Shown here one piece after another: positions 33,641 through 44,892 of a stretch of DNA of 64,000 nucleotides. Within the stretch, counting starts at the first letter, position 1. The number at the start of each line of letters is the position of its first letter. Source of the DNA: Bos javanicus (lineage: Eukaryota; Chordata; Mammalia; Artiodactyla; Bovidae); the NCBI RefSeq assembly GCF_032452875.1, contig NC_083868.1, positions 38,978,537 to 39,042,536 of the forward strand, read 5' to 3'. A program made the translations under genes and the position numbers. The notes beneath the pieces were generated by a model. It was not told the origin of the DNA and did not search any database. It saw only the letters and a program-made list of their open reading frames with translations.

Positions 33641-35421
33641 AATATCAAATACATACATGTAGTTTTACTTTAAACTTTTGTACAATACCCAATGAGTAAC
33701 TTATAAACTCATGATGTTAGGACCCCAAGGTAGACAATATCCTAGAAATCCCACTTAAGATATTTTAACATATATAAATGCAAGTTACAATCTTATCTCA
33801 TATGATTATTTCATATCTTTTGTGATATCCAAGTACATAGAAAGAGAAGAGTGGACTATGGGTTTAAAAAATAATCATATACTTATTTAGCATATTGAGT
33901 TAAAAATTTAAATTTGTAACCAAAACAGCTAAGAAAGTTCTTATGTACTTTTTCTGTTAAAATAATTTTCTTCATTAAAATTAAGACTAGAACACTTGTT
34001 TTTAGTTGTGGTTCTTTTCCTAATGTAATCATATCCTCCAAATCTGTGACTAGCTTACTGAATAAGAAGAGTTGCCTTCCAGTGACTTCACATTAATATA
34101 CTTTGTGTATCTTTTGAAAATGAAGTATATGTCTAGATATGATTAATAAAAAATATATATTAACACTCTAACAAAAATAAAAAGCATTATTTGTAGAAAA
34201 TTATTGCCAATTACATTGTTCCAACCAGTGTTTTCAATCAATTTTATTTAACTAAAACTCCACCCCACTGACTAAAAATCACATCAGTGATAATGCAAAG
34301 AAAGAATGGCAAACTACATCATCAGCATCGACTCCAGGAAGGTCAAGATACCAACCTTGGATTAATACGAGGAGGCCTTCATAACTTAAGAGACTCGAGA
34401 AAACACGCAAGTTGCCTGACAGTCCTAACTGTGATGAAAATCATCCACTGAAGTGGGTATTACTGTAAATCTTTGTCTACATGACAGATTTACATCTCCT
34501 TACCTCCATAAAATTCACCGTTAATGGCACAACACCTATTAAGCTGAGATATTTCTAGGTGTAGTACGTCATGGTATTTTCCTATATAGTTTACATTATT
34601 CTTGGCATTTCATGGCCTGTCTCATGAGACGGCTAAGAAGGAAAATATAGTAACTTGCACTCACTTCTCAAGGACAAAATGCCATGTCTTACCAGAGGAA
34701 ACATTCAGAAAGTGAAAAGCAAATATTGAGAATAATAAGATTCAAAAATGTGGAATATGTAAAATCTGGAGGCTTAGGGAAAAACACTCCATTTTGTGGA
34801 ATGTGATTTTAATTCATTACTGAATTCCCAGTTTTTAGGGTTTTTCAAAAGGGAACAAATAAGCATTTACAAAAGTTCATTCTTAGAGCTGGGTATGTAC
34901 AGGGGAGAAAATATGATCTTTGACATAAACCCAGTCCTAGAACTTGAGCTTCCATCGGTACTTGTATGGAGAAACCCTGGGGCCTCAAAAACATTTGAGT
35001 AAAACCACTGTAGCACTTTCTGACAATTCAAGCTGAGCAGACTTTGTGTAACAGAGGCAATTAAAATGTCCAGGCTCTCCCTTGAGATACGTCAGCACAT
35101 TGAGAACCTAGGTTATTGAATAACTTAATTCCTATTCATATAGTGCCTGAGAGGAAAATAATTTCAATTCTTACCACAGAATCTTTCTACTTTCTCTCTG
35201 AAAAAAAAAAAAAAAGCAAACAGTTACAAGGGTGTATTAAACTTTTGACATGTTGTTATGAAGCTTTTGGCCATAATGTAGGGAAGAAAATTCTATAAGC
35301 TAATGTCACTACATGTTAGGTGGGATAAAAATAAATTTCAACAACTAGATTGTAGCATTCCACAACTGAAAGCAATCTGTGCTTATTTTCTCTTTCAAAG
35401 CCTTTCAAAAATCTTTTCAAA
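33641..35421. other. Nothing recognised
   Basis: About 1.8 kb with no assigned repeat or gene. A 15-base A run sits at 35201-35215. The short frames at 34796-35002 and 35116-35298 show no domain. Confidence 0.4.
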
Positions 35422-35435
35422 GATTTTTGTATATG

Positions 35436-35708
35436 CTGCTGCTGCTAAGTCACTTCAGTCGTGTCCGACTCTGTGCAACCCCATAGACGGCAGCCCACCA
35501 GGCTCCCCCGTCTCTGGGATTCTCCAGGCAAGAACACTGGAGTGGGTTGCCATTTCCTTCTCCAATGCATGAAAGTGAAAAGTGAAAGTGAAGTCGCTCA
35601 GTCGTGGCCGACCCTCAGTGACCCCAAGGACTGCAGCCTTCCAGGCTCCTCCATCCATGGGATTTTTCCAGGCAAGAGTACTGGAGTGGGTTGCCGTTGC
35701 CTTCTCCG
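35436..35708 (-). mobile_element. Bov-A2 SINE, full length
   Basis: Antisense dimer with CTGCTGCTGCTAAG tail, both Bov-A units and the GAAAGTGAAAAGTGAAAGTG linker, ending CCGTTGCCTTCTCCG. The 14-bp TSD has one mismatch (GATTTTTGTATATG 35422-35435; GATTTTTATATATG 35709-35722). Confidence 0.95.
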
Positions 35709-35722
35709 GATTTTTATATATG

Positions 35723-36596
35723 AGAGCTGCAAAATGACTAACTCAAGTTCATATTATTAACTAATGTAGAACTAGGACTTAAGAAAAGAGTGTTCTTCAG
35801 AGTTTGAACCCAGATAAACTTACAATCATGTTTGCTTCTCATGAAGCAAGCTTTGGGGAATGTTATACCATAGAAAGGCCTTCATACCTTTGTACTGTGG
35901 GAAAGGAGAAACAGAGAAGATGAAGATATTGAAATTCAAAGCAAAGTTTTAGAGAACTTGTACTTCTTTTGAGTGTCACATTTATGACTGCCTGATCCAT
36001 TTCTTTCCTTACAGCAACATCCCTTTTATTTTATATTAGTAATAAAGGGCACAGTAGAAAGGCCTCACATGCAACAGTGTAATCATTACACCAAGTTTTG
36101 GGTGTATAGTGTTTATTAGTGCTACAAACTATTGGAAATAGCCATATAGATCTTGTGGAAAAGTCCTTCTATTATGGCTAATAATGTTTCCACATAATAG
36201 GAGTTCAGAAAATATTTGATTTTCTTCTTTTGTAGGTATTTTTTGTTGAGCCTACATTTAAGATAATCTGTCTGGAACATCAATGGCCTGAAAAAATTAA
36301 TATACTGAGATGTTCAACATGCATCATGTGTTTATAGATTTTTATATAAAAGGATTTTGTTGAGACTGTGCTGAACAATTTTCCTATCTTCACAAAGCAA
36401 GGTGGGAAAGTTCTCATAATGCTATGTACTAACAAGTAGTCTGTACTTCCTTTTGATTTACAGGAAAAGTACAAGAATATTTGGTTTAAACTGTTGTCCA
36501 CTTCACAATTTCCCAGCTGTCAGTTAGGTCAAATCAAACCCACTATGCAGAGATTGATTTGCTCTGGTAGGTAGAATATTTCTATCATGAACCAAT
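35723..36596. other. Nothing recognised
   Basis: No family, RNA gene or plausible coding frame recognised. Confidence 0.4.
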
Positions 36597-36960
36597 TGTA
36601 ATGGTATTTCCCACCCCTCCCTAGATTTATATGTTGAAATCTCCAATTCCCAATGTGACTGTATTTGGAGATGGGGCCTTTATTGGGGTAATTTAAAGTT
36701 AATGAGGTTGTAAGGGTGGGGCCCTAATGCAATAGGATTGGTGTCCTTATATGAAGAGACACCAAAGGGCTTTCTCTCTTACTTCTCCCTGTGAAGGGAC
36801 AGTAAGAATGTGGCCTCTGCAGACTAGGAAGAGTTCTCACCAGAAACAGACTCCACCAGGCCTTACCTCAGACAGCTCCAGAGCTGTGAGAAATATATTT
36901 TCATGTTTAAGCCACCCAATCAATAGTATTACATTATAACAATCAGAACTAACGAATACA
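36597..36960 (+). mobile_element. Solo LTR of MaLR (ERVL-MaLR) type
   Basis: It starts TG (TGTAATGGTATTTCCCACCC) and ends CA (ACTAACGAATACA). Between lie TATATGTTGAAATCTCCAAT, GATTGGTGTCCTTATATGAA and GAGCTGTGAGAAATATATTT, typical of MaLR LTRs. Length, about 364 bp, also fits. No clear 5-bp TSD remains. No internal viral genes are present. Confidence 0.7.
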
Positions 36961-38555
36961 ATTGCCATTTAAAACAAAGACGTGTATTTAAACAAATACA
37001 AATAAGCATTTTGGGGGAAATTATTATATGCTTAAAGCTTTCAAAAATTACATTGTTATTTTTTTCTCCCTCTGCATATCTTTTTTTTTTTTTTTTAACT
37101 TACCCACACTTTAGCTCATTGATAGCAAACTATTCTTGGGAAATTAAAGATACACATACAAACTTATAAAAATAGATGCATTGTAGTCTTTCTACCAGTC
37201 CAATTCCTTTGTAGATCCACTAAAAAAGAGATGAGAAGTTTTAAATAGAGTTCAATTATGTAAGAGCATACTGTGTCATGTGGCTTCTCCTTACTTAAAT
37301 TTGTTTCTACTTTTGCCCTTTGGACCAAGCATGTCATCTCCAAAGGCTTCATGAACAGCTACTGCTTGCATTTGAGCTGTTTAGAGTCAGAAATGCTGTT
37401 TCTCCAAGTTGAGAAATTATGTTGGCATAGCATAAAACATAGATTTAAGTTAGAAATATGTTGGAAAAAGTTATTTCCTTTGCAACCCAAACAAATTAAG
37501 AGGAAGAAAAATATCACTTAGTAGAATTCAGAACTTGTGAAATTTTGAAAGAGTTCCAGAAATTTTAACAAAACCTAAAATATTTCTTGGCATTTTTGCC
37601 CAGGGATGAATATTTTGGGAATCTGAATTAAACTTGTTGACAGAGATATACTGAGAATGTGTTAATGTATTGCTGTTTTTGTTTCTAGCTATAAGTACTG
37701 TCCTATGAGCTGAGGATTTGTACTTGAATATACTTACTACATATTTTTAAATCATGCTCATATGCCCATAGGGTAGAACATTCCACAATGCTTATAAAAC
37801 TAAAGAGAGAAAACCAAAATTAACAGATTTCAAGTTTACTGCTATGCTATATATCATCTACTAATTGAATAGAAAGTGGCAGATGCCATGGAAGTTAAAA
37901 ATTCAAAAAGACTGTTAAAAAGCTCTAAACTGCTTTAATTCTGTAGATGATATGTGCTTTTAGATGCTGTATCTGATTGCCTTGAGCCATTATTACAGCT
38001 AGCTGTTCATTTCCATTTTAGCCAGCTTGGACCATTGAGTTGCATTAGTATTTCAATTTTACATGAGGTATTGGAAAAGCCAAGTTGCAGCTCAGGCAAA
38101 ATGGAATTTTAAAGTGCACAGTAGGCTTTGTAGAAATGTTATGGAGGTCGAAGTTGTTATTGTTGAGAAAGTATAAGTCTAATTTTTAAAGCCAACTTCC
38201 TAAATTTAAAATTTAAAAATAAATTGCTGGTATTTTGAATTCTAATTCTATAAAATAATCTTAAACAATTACAATTCCCAAAGCTTTCTATCCTATATAT
38301 TTGCTAAGTAAATAAAGTACACAACATCTAACATAATTTTTTGCATAAATGTTATTTCCTTTCCTTCTCCTTCTTAACAGAGGACTAGGAATGGAAGAAA
38401 GTAATTCTTTGACCTTCTTTGACTACAGTGTGGATATTGCTCAGCTCTCTAATTTGGTGGTTATAAAGAAAGGGGAACAATGGAAACAAGCTGGGCTAAT
38501 TCTAATGTCTCTGATCTAGGAAAAGGAGCATCTGATTTTAGAATCTTTTGGAAAA
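36961..38555. other. Nothing recognised; poly-T at 37081
   Basis: About 1.6 kb of AT-rich DNA with a T run at 37081-37096. Small frames have no recognised domain. Confidence 0.4.
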
Positions 38556-38714
38556 TGCGATGGCTAATTTTATGTCAACTTGACTGGGCTAAGGAATGCC
38601 CAGATAACTGGTAAAAAAAAATAGTGTTTCTGATGTGCCCATGAGGGTGTTTCAGGAAAAGATCAGTATTTGATTCAATAAACTCAGTAAAAGATCCACC
38701 TTCACCAATGTGGG

Positions 38715-39019
38715 GGTTTCCCTCATAGCTCAGTTGGTTAAGAATCCACCTGCAATGCAGGAGACCCTGATTCGATTCCTAGGTTGGGAAGATCTGCTGG
38801 AGAAGGATAGGCTACCCACTCCAGTATTCCTGGGCTTCCCTTGTGGCTCAGCTGGTAAAGAATCTGCCTGCAATGCGGGAGACCTGGGTTCGATCTCTGG
38901 GTTGGGAAGATACCCTGAAGAAGGGAAAGGCTACCCACTCCAGTATTCTGCCCTGGAGAATTCCATGGACTGTATAGTCACAGAGAGTCAGACACTACTG
39001 AGCGAATTTCACTTTCTCT
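38715..39019 (+). mobile_element. Dimeric tRNA-headed Bov-tA-type SINE
   Basis: Two tRNA-like heads in tandem: GGTTTCCCTCATAGCTCAGT at the start and GGCTTCCCTTGTGGCTCAGC at 38832. Each has its own AGGAGACC/GGGAGACC block, and they share one Bov-A 3' end. A perfect 14-bp TSD, TTCACCAATGTGGG, at 38701-38714 and 39020-39033 shows that the dimer was inserted as one unit. Confidence 0.92.
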
Positions 39020-39311
39020 TTCACCAATGTGGGTAGGCATAACCCAATTCTTTGAGGACCTGAATGGAACAAAAGGGTGAAGGAAGGGTGAATTTTTTCT
39101 CTTTATTTCTTGAGCTGATACATCTATCTGTTTCTGCTCTTGGACATTGTAAGCTTTGGTTCTTGAACCTTTGAACTCTGGGACTTACGCCAATGGTACT
39201 CTTCTTCTCAGGCCTTTGGCCCCAGACCGAATTATACCACTGGATTTCCTGGTTGCAGATGGCAGACTGTGGGACTTCTCAGACTCTATAGTTGCATGAG
39301 CCAATTCCTAT

Positions 39312-39329
39312 TATATATATATACACATA

Positions 39330-39386
<57 letters not shown>
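39312..39386. repeat. (TA)n microsatellite
   Basis: Long TA run with TACACATATATATGTGTG in its left part, inside the TA-rich 3' end of the LTR-like element. Frames such as 39269-39700 read through it and are artefacts. Confidence 0.93.
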
Positions 39387-39388
<2 letters not shown>

Positions 39389-39556
39389 TTCCCTGACTCC
39401 TCAGTTGGTAAAGAATCCATGTGCAATACAGGAGACCCTGGTTCAGTTCCTGGGTCAGGAAGATTCCCTGGAGAAGGGAAAGGCTACCCACTTCAGTATG
39501 GCTGTGAAGTGTTAGTTGCTCAGTCATGCCTGACTCTTTGCAACCCCATGGACTAT
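39387..39556. mobile_element. Two Bov-tA pieces in opposite orientation
   Basis: 39387-39499 is a sense Bov-tA head and body (GCTTCCCTGACTCCTCAGTT to CTACCCACTTCAGTAT). 39503-39556 is an antisense Bov-tA 3' end (GTGAAGTGTTAGTTGCTCAG to CAACCCCATGGACTATA). The 3' tail of the antisense piece lies at the join, so simple twin priming does not explain it. Confidence 0.85.
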
Positions 39557-39804
39557 ATATGTGTGTGTGTGTGTATGTATATATATAATTTATGTTTATA
39601 TATCCATATCTATATATCTTCTATTAGTTTTGCTTTTTCCGTGAATCTCAGTGCAGAGAAAAAACACATTGGAATTGAGACAAATTCTAGCATACAATAG
39701 GCAATAAACATTTATTGAATGAGCAAGCTGATATACATAAAGATAATAAGTGCCAACATATGTGCAAGTGTTAACTGAACAGGCCAGAAACAGAAGTCAT
39801 GGAG

Positions 39805-40415
39805 TGTATTAGTCTGTTCAGTTTGAACCACAGACTGGGTGGTTTAAACAATGAAAATTTCTCACAGTTCTGGAGACTAGAAGTTTAAGATCAAAGTGTC
39901 ATCATGGTTGGTTTCTGGTAAAGTCTGTCTTCCTGGTTAGCAGATGGTGGCTTTCTTGAAGGAGAGAGATCTCTCTCTTCTTCTTGCTATTGCTAATTGC
40001 TAAGTCACTTCAGTCGTGTCCGACTCTGTGTGACCCCATAGATGGCAGCCCACCAGGCTTCCCCCGTCCCTGGGATTCTCCAGGCAAGAACACTGGAGCA
40101 GGTTGCCATTTCCTTCTCCAATGCATGAAAGTGAAAAGTGAAAGTGAAGTCGCTCAGTCGTGGCCGACCCTCAGCGACCCCATGGACTGCAGCCCACCAG
40201 GCTCCTCCATCCATGGGATTTTCCAGGCAAGAGTACTGGAGTGGGGTGCCATTGCCTTCTCCGCTCTGTTCTTCTTATAAAGACACAAATCCTATCAGAT
40301 CAGGGCCCAGTTAACTTTAATTATCTCCTCAAAGACCTCTCTCCAAAAATAGTCATGTTAGAAGTTAAGGCTTTGACATAAAAATTTGGGAGCTGACATA
40401 ATTCAGTTCATAACA
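39805..40415 (-). mobile_element. Solo LTR of MaLR type with 5-bp TSD, split by Bov-A2
   Basis: Antisense LTR starting TGTATTAGTCTGTTCAGTTT, through CCACAGACTGGGTGGTTTAA, TTCTCACAGTTCTGGAGACT and (after the SINE) TCTTATAAAGACACAAATCC, ending GTTCATAACA. The 5-bp TSD TGGAG at 39800-39804 and 40416-40420 fits ERVL-MaLR integration. No internal region is present, so it is a recombined solo LTR. Confidence 0.8.
39990..40262 (-). mobile_element. Bov-A2 SINE, full length
   Basis: Antisense dimer: TGCTAAGTCACTTCAGTCGT start, two units with the GAAAGTGAAAAGTGAAAGTG linker, and TGCCATTGCCTTCTCCG end. Nested in the MaLR LTR, hence younger. The usual CAG-type tail is reduced to GCTATTGCTAATTGCTAAG. Confidence 0.93.
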
Positions 40416-41651
40416 TGGAGGAAAACTGAGATTATGCTTTAGGCAGCTGTTGTCTATAACAATCCACACATCTTTCACCTTGAAAACTAGTTTTAGAACT
40501 ATAAAATCTGCTCTAATCTAGGATTTGCAGGGTGGAGATAGGAGGAGTTTTAAGTGGTTCATTGTATCTATTGTATGCTCAAAACTTTCAGATTTGAGGA
40601 TGCCAAAATAAATTTTTTTTTGAGAATGGCCTAAACGGCATTGTAGTGTCCAGAATGTGTGAATAAAGTTTTGGCTTCTTTTAAAATGTTTGCTAATTCT
40701 GCTTGATGATGCGCAAAGCTAAGACAAGCTCCATGAGAGTTACAGGACTTTTATACTGAGAAAAGATTTTCTAAAAATCTCCTTTAAAATTGTTCAGTTA
40801 GTATTCTGTGAAAAGCCATACCCATAGGTGTTGTATTCACCAAGATTCTTTAAGCAATAATAGGAAGAAATCTAACTTAAGGAAAACAACATTTTTTTAA
40901 TTAGGAAGAAAATGACATAATTCATAAAAGAAGGGAAGACTGTTCTGCAGATCTCAGACATGGGACCTGGAGGCTCAGTGCTGCCAGGTTTCTTTCTCTT
41001 AGAATCTTATTTTTATCTTTCTGTGGCTATAGGCTTGTCTTTTAGACTCCTCTGTATAAATACATTTCTCTAGATCAGAGATTGCAGAGGAGGAGAGAAT
41101 TTTATCCAAAATGTTCATTTAGAAAAATACTAAGGAGAAACTCTTGTTGGACTAATCTAGCCATGTAACCATCCCTGGAATAATCTCTGGGCTGGGGGAT
41201 GAGATGCAGCTATGTGTGGATCATGTGTTTTCAGGTTTTTGACTAGAAAGGGAGGCTACTATCATTGGCAGTTCAATTGGAAAGACAAAGACCTTACCAC
41301 TAAGGGGAGAGGGGAGGTTACAGGTAAGAAAACTAACAAATACCCGTAAGAATCTACTCTCCGAATGAATGCACAGCACCCACATCTGTTTTCCCACATG
41401 TATAATTTTTAAAGGACTATGTGTTATGTCTAACTCTTTCATGCATAATCACAAACTCTCTTACCCTTTCCCTCAAGGGGTAACAATTAAAACTGCTTAA
41501 TTCAACCTTAAATTTAGACTCTTGAGGATGAGATGTCATTTCTATCAAGCCCAGATGTGGTTTCTCATGGGCCGGCCATTTATGTATTGAATGGTATATT
41601 TGATCACCTGATACTCACAGCATGCAATGAAGATTTCCATTCGGCAAAGGT
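40416..41651. other. Nothing recognised
   Basis: About 1.2 kb with no assigned family. The 73-codon minus frame at 41221-41442 has no known domain. Confidence 0.4.
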
Positions 41652-41935
41652 GGAGTTTCTCAACTTTGTCATTATTGATATTTTTTGATATCAATATTGA
41701 TATTTTTTGATATCAGCAGTTATTGATAATTATTGATAATTCTTTCCTTTTGAGAGCTGACCTATGCATTGTGGACTGTGTAGCAGCACACCTGGCCTCT
41801 ACCCATCAGATATCAGTAGCACATCTCCTTCTTCTCATGTCATGGTGATGAAAAACATCTCCGAACATTACCAAATATCTTCTGAGGGGCAAAATCACTA
41901 ACAGCAAGGAACCATAGAATTAGGGGGCAAATGTG
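41652..41935 (+). mobile_element. hAT-Charlie-type non-autonomous DNA transposon
   Basis: GTGGAGTTTCTCAACTTTGT, GACCTATGCATTGTGGACTG, TAGCAGCACACCTGGCCTCT, ACCCATCAGATATCAGTAGC, AAAACATCTCCGAACATTAC and GAGGGGCAAAATCACTAAC reproduce a well-known mammalian hAT-type element in order. The left part is expanded by small tandem duplications (41673-41745). Confidence 0.7.
41673..41745. repeat. Two nested short tandem duplications
   Basis: A 22-bp unit (TATTGATATTTTTTGATATC core) is present twice at 41673-41715. It is followed by an 11-bp unit (TTATTGATAAT) repeated twice at about 41720-41741. Confidence 0.85.
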
Positions 41936-41994
41936 AAGTATCACGAGTTGTCAAACGTCCAAACCACTATATTCATTAGAGTGCAGTAATTATG

Positions 41995-42215
41995 ATCACT
42001 CTGTCTTGGAGTCAAATTTTTTGGGTTTAGATTTTGACTCTATCACACGTTTTCTGTTTGAGCAATGGACTTACCTTCTGTAAGCCTGTTTTATTTTCTA
42101 CAAAATAATGATAGAAACAATCTAATGAGATTGTTTTGAGGATTCAATAAAACCTTAACACAGTGCCTAAACATGATATGCTAAGTGAATTTCCCACTGG
42201 CATTAGCTATTATCG
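41995..42215 (+). mobile_element. MIR SINE
   Basis: TTTTGACTCTATCACACG, AGCAATGGACTTACCTTCTG, TACAAAATAATGATAGAAAC, TTTTGAGGATTCAATAAAAC and CACAGTGCCTAAACATGATA match MIR in order. Confidence 0.8.
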
Positions 42216-42493
42216 TATTATCTAGCTAGGCTGGAACATTAAGATTCATTCATAGGTTGACTCACTTTCCAGAAAGCAGAGTGAGTTTCTTGATCATATA
42301 TTTTGTTGTCCTGATTCTGCCAATGGGGAAAATTTCATTTTCCAATGTTCCTTATAGACATATCTAAAGAGCTATTAATAAGGCTTCACTGGCTGAAGAA
42401 TGGTCTACCTCTAGAGAACAGTCTTACTGTCACCATGTGGATTGCTTCCTCAGTTAAATAATCATGTACCATTGTTCACCAGGGTTGGGGTTT

Positions 42494-42607
42494 CTCTTTC
42501 CTAAGTATTTTTCTTTCTTTGCTTCCTTCCTTTCTTCTTTCTAGCCCTTCCTTTTTCTTTTTCATTCCTTTCCTGCCCCTTCTTCTTCTTCCTCTCTCTC
42601 TCTTAAG
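42494..42607. repeat. Pyrimidine-rich (CT) tract
   Basis: Almost pure C/T strand made of TTTCTTTC, CTTCCTTCC and TCTCTCTCTCTC blocks. Ends where the Bov-tA at 42617 begins. Confidence 0.85.
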
Positions 42608-42616
42608 CTCTAAGTA

Positions 42617-42824
42617 CATGCTTAGTCACTCAGTCATGTCTGACTCTTTGTGGCCCCAATAACTGTAGCCCGCCAGGCCCATGGAATTTTCCAGGCAAGA
42701 ATACTGGAATGGGGTGCCGTTTCCTACTCCAGGAGATCTTTCCAACTCAGGGGTTGAACCCACATTCCTTTGTCTCCTACTTTGGCAGGTGGATTCTTTA
42801 CCACTAGTGCCACCTGGGAAGCCC
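42617..42824 (-). mobile_element. Bov-tA SINE (antisense)
   Basis: CATGCTTAGTCACTCAGTCA to GTGCCACCTGGGAAGCCC, with GAATACTGGAATGGGGTGCC inside. Confidence 0.92.
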
Positions 42825-43765
42825 AAGCTTCCAAGATCTATGTGTAGTTGCCTGTAAATTTCATTTGTTGGAAATCTTTTAGCAGTAAATAAAGTAAGAA
42901 ATTGCATCTGGGTCTTTGCTCTGCAGTTTCTGCTTCTTAGCAGGTCTTGTACCTTTTAAGTCTCTCAGGTCTCAGCTTGATTCCCTTGGCTTAAATGACG
43001 GCCCAAATCAGGATGAAGCAACAGGCTGGAGTGGTAAGGCAGAGCTTCCCAGTGCCCAGAATCTGCGTCTCCCTTGATGGTACTTCTCCACCAAGTAGGG
43101 AGTTCAGAACAGGAGATGTTTTGGGGGTAGCCTCAAACATATTTTATTGTTGGATGTGTCCTCAAATCAGTAGCACATTCTACTGACTCTTTCTGGATTC
43201 CAGTCTTAACTGCTGCAATGTTTCTCCCTTCCTAAACTTTGCAAGCACAAATTTTGATATAAGGCAAAGAATCCAAGTGTTGTAATTCTTTAGGATACAT
43301 TTAATATGAATTTTTGCAATTATAACTTAATGGCCATGGGGAGAAAAAAAATCTCTTAAAAAAATCTATTTATACTAACTATGGCCTTTTTGTTTCCAGA
43401 TGAAGAAGTTTGGATCAAAACTCGTTTGGGAGTGGTATACTATCAGTGGCAAGTTTTGGTTCTCTCTGGATCCATTTTCTGTAGAGTAAAACTACCATTT
43501 TCTACTGGGGTTGAAAGGAACAACAACTTATTTTCATCCCCTGGGGTAGTCCTGGAAGACAGCTAGTGCCTCTACATGCTAAGACTTGATCCCGTATTGT
43601 AGGCTTGGCTTATCACTCTCTCAAGTGCTTTTTTAGCTCCCAAAATATTGCTACTGTTATGTTTCATTGTCTTTGTATGTTTATGCTGTTTATTATTTTT
43701 CTCAGAAAGTTTTCTGTCATTTAATTTCAGACTCAGAATATGTGTAAACTGTTATTTGTAAGTTT
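42825..43765. other. Nothing recognised
   Basis: Mixed DNA without a recognised repeat. Two short plus frames (42995-43186, 43381-43566) show no domain, splice context or conservation clue. Confidence 0.4.
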
Positions 43766-43776
43766 CATACAGGTGT

Positions 43777-43980
43777 GAAGTGAAGTAAAGTAAAAATTGC
43801 TAAGTTGTGTCCAACTTTTTGCAACCCCATGGACTATACAGTCCATGGAATTCTCCAGGCTAGAATACTAGAGTAGGTAGCCTTTCCCTTCTCCAGGGTA
43901 TTTTCCCAACTCAGGGACTGAACCCAGATCTCCCGCATTGCAGGCAGATTCTTTACCAACTGAACCACAAGGGAAGTCCT
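43777..43980 (-). mobile_element. Bov-tA SINE (antisense)
   Basis: GAAGTGAAGTAAAGTAAAAA tail to CTGAACCACAAGGGAAGTCC head. TSD CATACAGGTGT (43766-43776) and CATATAGGTGT (43981-43991), one mismatch. Confidence 0.93.
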
Positions 43981-43991
43981 CATATAGGTGT

Positions 43992-44698
43992 ACTTTATAA
44001 GAAATCTCATTAGACCATTTATCATTAAAAATCAACTACAACTGGGGCAGCCCCATCCAAAGTTTATGCAGTTGCTTTGGTAAAATCCCATTGATTAGAT
44101 TTTCACTTTATCAGCATTCTTTAGGTCAAAAAGTTTATATTTAATTTTCCGATAAATTGATGTAATGGATGAGTTCATATAAAAGACAGTCATTTCCTTT
44201 AAGCTCTTAATTTTTTGGAGACATCTTGATAATTTCATGTCATCATCTCTTTGCCATGGTATGAATAGATTGACCACTGATTTGTAATGGAATTAGCCTG
44301 GTCTTTCCCAATATTTTTGTGCTATCATTGGAGGAAAGGAATCTTTTCACTGAAAGAACTCTATTGATTTCCACAATAAAATACCACATCTTTTAATATT
44401 GAAAAATGTTTCAAACTTCAAAAATGCTAACAAAGATTTTAGTGAGAGGAAAAGGAAGATATTTATATTTCATGTTGTTATGCAGTGACCAAAATTGTCA
44501 TCTATGAGTTTTTACTTTTGCAAACACAGATATATACTGACAAATGTTGCCTTGTGGCTTCTGACCATAATACATCTAATTAATTATACTAACAAATAAT
44601 AAAATAGTAGGTGGTATATTTTAAAAATATCTAACTCCCATTTCTTCATTCCTGATACTGCTTATTTAGACTTTAATTATTCTTATATCTCAGTGTTC
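43992..44698. other. Nothing recognised
   Basis: AT-rich DNA. No gene or family recognised. Confidence 0.4.
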
Positions 44699-44812
44699 CC
44701 ATATTGGAGTTACCTATGGAGCTCTTAGAAAATGTTGAGGTTCTGGCCCCAACCTAGACCAATTAAAACTGAATCTCTGAGAATGGCATCTGGACAGTAG
44801 TACTATGTAAGC
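44699..44812. mobile_element. MER5-like hAT fragment
   Basis: GGAGTTACCTATGGAGCTCT, GCCCCAACCTAGACCAATTA and AACTGAATCTCTGAGAATGG fit the left half of a MER5-type element. Confidence 0.55.
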
Positions 44813-44892
44813 TGTTGTTGTTTAGTCGCTAAGTTGTATCCAACATTTTTGTGACTCCATGGACTGTAGCCTGCCAGGCTCCTTTGTCCATG
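44813..44892 (-). mobile_element. Bov-A/Bov-tA fragment (3' end only)
   Basis: TTGTTGTTTAGTCGCTAAGT, GTGACTCCATGGACTGTAGC and CAGGCTCCTTTGTCCATG, then an abrupt stop. 5'-truncated. Confidence 0.85.

Larger units (their letters stand above)
38556..39655 (+). mobile_element. Ancient LTR-like element hosting two SINE insertions
   Basis: TGCGATGGCTAATTTTATGT, CAACTTGACTGGGCTAAGG, AATGCCCAGATAACTGG, CACCAATGTGGGTAGGCATA, GACCGAATTATACCACTGG, GACTTCTCAGACTCTATAG and GAGCCAATTCCTATTATATA follow a known old mammalian LTR in order, ending in TA-rich DNA and TATTAGTTTTGCTTTTTCCG. The element is split by SINEs at 38715-39019 and 39387-39556. The family name is uncertain. Confidence 0.6.

Noticed and set aside
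39387..39556. Twin-primed SINE
   Set aside because: The antisense tail lies at the internal junction, opposite to what twin priming produces.
39269..39700. 143-codon frame with Tyr-Ile repeats
   Set aside because: It is produced by reading through a TA microsatellite and SINE pieces.
36597..40415. An endogenous retrovirus with internal genes
   Set aside because: The three elements are LTR-like only, differ in family or orientation, and no internal gag-, pol- or env-like coding sequence is visible between them.
42494..42607. Triplex-forming regulatory tract
   Set aside because: It is a pyrimidine-rich simple sequence, but nothing in the context supports a regulatory role.
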